A stretch of DNA of 64,000 nucleotides from Natrialba magadii ATCC 43099. Lineage in GTDB: Archaea > Halobacteriota > Halobacteria > Halobacteriales > Natrialbaceae. Below the pieces are notes generated by a model. It saw only the letters and a list, made by a program, of their open reading frames with translations, was not told the origin of the DNA and searched no databases. The position numbers and the translations under genes are program-made. Position 1 is the stretch's first letter. Each line of letters begins with the position of its first letter. The stretch lies in NCBI RefSeq assembly GCF_000025625.1, contig NC_013922.1, forward strand, positions 992,001 to 1,056,000, read 5' to 3'. Positions 62,465-64,000 of the stretch are shown here, piece after piece.

Positions 62465-64000
62465 TTACTTTCCGTCGAACTCAGGCTCGCGATCCTCCGC
62501 GAACGCAGCCGTCCCCTCACGCATGTCCTCGGTCGTAAACAGGAGTCCAAAGCCCTGGCTCTCCATCGCGAGCGCAGCCTCCAGACTCGCGTCCTGGCCC
62601 TCGTTCATCACCTTCTTTGCGACCTTGAGGCCGATCGGCGGGCCGGTTCGCAAGTCGTCGAGGAACTCGCCGACCACGTCGTCGAACTCCTCGCGAGCGA
62701 CCGCGCGGTTGACCAGCCCCCACTGCTCGGCGCGGTCGGCGTCGATGTGGTTCCCACGGAAGACGAGTTCCTTTGCCCGCGTTTCGCCGAGTACGCGCAT
62801 AAGGCGCTGCGTGCCGCCCCCGCCGGGAATCAGTCCGAGACCAATCTCTGGCGCGCCGAACGACGAGCGCTCGGTCGCAAGGCGCAGGTCACAGGCAAGT
62901 GCGAGCTCGAGTCCAGCCCCAAGGCAGTAGCCGTCGATCTTGGCCACGACGGGCCGCGGGAAGTCGTTGACCGTCTCGAAGGCGGGCGTCACGTCCATCA
63001 TGTCAGTTGGCTCCGTCCCGCCGAAGCCACCGATGTCCGCACCGGCGCTGAACGCGCGGTCGCCGACGCCCTCGATGGTGACACAGCGCACGTCGTCGGT
63101 GTCGACCGTCGAGAACAGGTCGTCGACCTCCTCGAGTAGGTCGCCTGAGATGGCGTTCATCCGGGAGGGGCGGTCGAGTTCGAGTGCGAGCACGCCGTCC
63201 GCGAGGTCGACATTGATGTTGTGGTACGAATCCAGCGCGCCGTCGTCGGTGTCGTACTCGTAGAAGCCCTGTCCGGCGTCTTCGCCGGTTTTGTCCTCCT
63301 CGACGAGGTCCTCGAGATAGGAGTGTGGTTCGAATCGGTCTGCGCCGGTCTCCTCGTGGAGCGTTTCGAGTTTCCCGAGAACGGTGTCCAGTCCGATCTT
63401 GTCCGCGCGGCGGCAGATCCCCTCAGGGAAGCCAAGGCCAAGCTGGACGCCGGTGTCGACCTCCTCGGGTTTGGCGACGCCCTCGCCGACGAGGAACGCG
63501 GCGCGGTTGACCATGCGCGCTTCGACGCGGAGCCAGTCGAAGTCGCCCGCGTCCTCGGGCTGGTAGTCCGCGCCGTCGCCGTTTGCGTAGTCGTAGAATC
63601 CCTTCCCGGTCTTCTGGCCGAGTTCCTCGGCCTCGACTTTCTCCTCGGTGATCGGCGGGATCGGGCTTCCGCCCTCCTTGCGGACGTGGTAACCCACGTC
63701 GATCCCGGTCAGGTCAGCGAGTTCGAACGGTCCCATCGGGTAGCCGCGCTCGTGAGCCATCGTGGCGTCGGCCCCTCGGATGGTCGCCTCGCCCTCCGAG
63801 ACCATGAACGCGGGCTCGCCGCCGAACGGACCGACGATGGTGTTGACGACGAAACCGCGGACGTCCTTGCGGACGTAGATCGGCGTCTTGTCGATCGACT
63901 CGACCCACTCGTAGCCGGCGTCAGCGACCTCGTCCGTCGTCTCCTGACCGTAGATGACCTCGACCAGGTCCATTTTCACCGGCGGATTGAAGAAGTGCAG
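62465..64000 (-). CDS. 3-hydroxyacyl-CoA dehydrogenase / enoyl-CoA hydratase fusion, 3' part
   Basis: This bifunctional FadB-like enzyme runs off the window edge; the NAD-binding N-terminus is missing. The visible part starts in LHFFNPPVKMDLVEVIYG, which is typical of 3-hydroxyacyl-CoA dehydrogenases. Two dehydrogenase C-terminal domains follow (RGFVVNTIVGPFGGEPAF and RVEARMVNRAAFLVGEGV). A crotonase domain comes last (FSAGADIGGFGG, KIDGYCLGAGLELALACD, GLGLIPGGGGTQRL). In the context of paa genes it could act as PaaH plus PaaF (3-hydroxyadipyl-CoA dehydrogenase and dehydroadipyl-CoA hydratase), though a general beta-oxidation role is equally possible. Confidence 0.85.
   Translation of the reverse strand: MHFFNPPVKMDLVEVIYGQETTDEVADAGYEWVESIDKTPIYVRKDVRGFVVNTIVGPFGGEPAFMVSEGEATIRGADATMAHERGYPMGPFELADLTGIDVGYHVRKEGGSPIPPITEEKVEAEELGQKTGKGFYDYANGDGADYQPEDAGDFDWLRVEARMVNRAAFLVGEGVAKPEEVDTGVQLGLGFPEGICRRADKIGLDTVLGKLETLHEETGADRFEPHSYLEDLVEEDKTGEDAGQGFYEYDTDDGALDSYHNINVDLADGVLALELDRPSRMNAISGDLLEEVDDLFSTVDTDDVRCVTIEGVGDRAFSAGADIGGFGGTEPTDMMDVTPAFETVNDFPRPVVAKIDGYCLGAGLELALACDLRLATERSSFGAPEIGLGLIPGGGGTQRLMRVLGETRAKELVFRGNHIDADRAEQWGLVNRAVAREEFDDVVGEFLDDLRTGPPIGLKVAKKVMNEGQDASLEAALAMESQGFGLLFTTEDMREGTAAFAEDREPEFDGK

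Overview
The window is chromosomal DNA from a haloarchaeon, most likely of the Natrialbales. The evidence is high GC, acidic proteins, core archaeal genes (FtsZ2, CdrS/CdrL, aIF1A, aIF2-beta, Rio2, NcsA), a bacterioruberin pathway and Bat-type HTH-10 regulators. Many genes have an A/T-rich box centred about 26-28 bp before the start codon and no Shine-Dalgarno sequence, which is the leaderless pattern of halophilic archaea. I used that spacing to choose starts.

Layout, left half. Bases 1-12.6 kb hold mixed housekeeping genes: the end of a metal ABC permease, Rio2 kinase, a lipoate ligase-like protein, an M48 protease, endonuclease IV, methyltransferase, alpha/beta hydrolase, NcsA and a sugar-phosphate nucleotidyltransferase. 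Between nfo and the methyltransferase sits a ~1.3 kb AT-richer insert (a Tat-exported protein and a small membrane protein). It is bracketed by an intact and a decayed copy of the nfo 3' end. Bases 12.8-15.2 kb are the cell-division locus cdrL-cdrS-ftsZ2, with six copies of a GTCTTAC element between cdrL and cdrS. A tRNA-Tyr gene follows, and its 3' end is duplicated 133 bp downstream as at an integration site. Bases 16.5-25 kb carry aIF2-beta and then a tight, overlapping cobamide operon: HAD hydrolase, cbiB, cobS, cobY, cobT, cobD, cbiZ and an unknown gene.

Middle. Bases 25-36 kb include a rhodanese, an FAH-family protein, aIF1A, the C50 carotenoid genes crtD-lyeJ-cruF with convergent crtB, an archaeal ornithine cyclodeaminase-like protein and msrB. 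A YwbE-family gene at 36.2 kb appears frameshifted. Bases 36.7-49.4 kb carry a YihY membrane protein, a nuclease-fold protein, a phospholipase D-like protein, a 1154-residue Bat-like sensor-regulator, NAD(P)H-hydrate dehydratase and an Lhr-type helicase. The helicase P-loop is interrupted by a 563-residue intein.

Right end. Bases 49.8-64 kb are an aromatic-acid catabolic island built around phenylacetate degradation: paaABC, paaD split into two genes, paaK, a stand-alone MaoC hydratase, an enoyl-CoA hydratase/isomerase and a dehydrogenase/hydratase fusion. They come with an IclR regulator, an HTH-10 regulator, a winged-helix regulator and an unassigned amidohydrolase / EthD / HD / epimerase set. 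Three copies of a TGTTC-N9-GAACA palindrome mark probable IclR operators.

A window-wide feature is short tandem repeats. Inside genes they are mostly hexamers that preserve frame and encode low-complexity acidic or polar linkers. Between genes the units are 6, 7, 8 and 10 bp.
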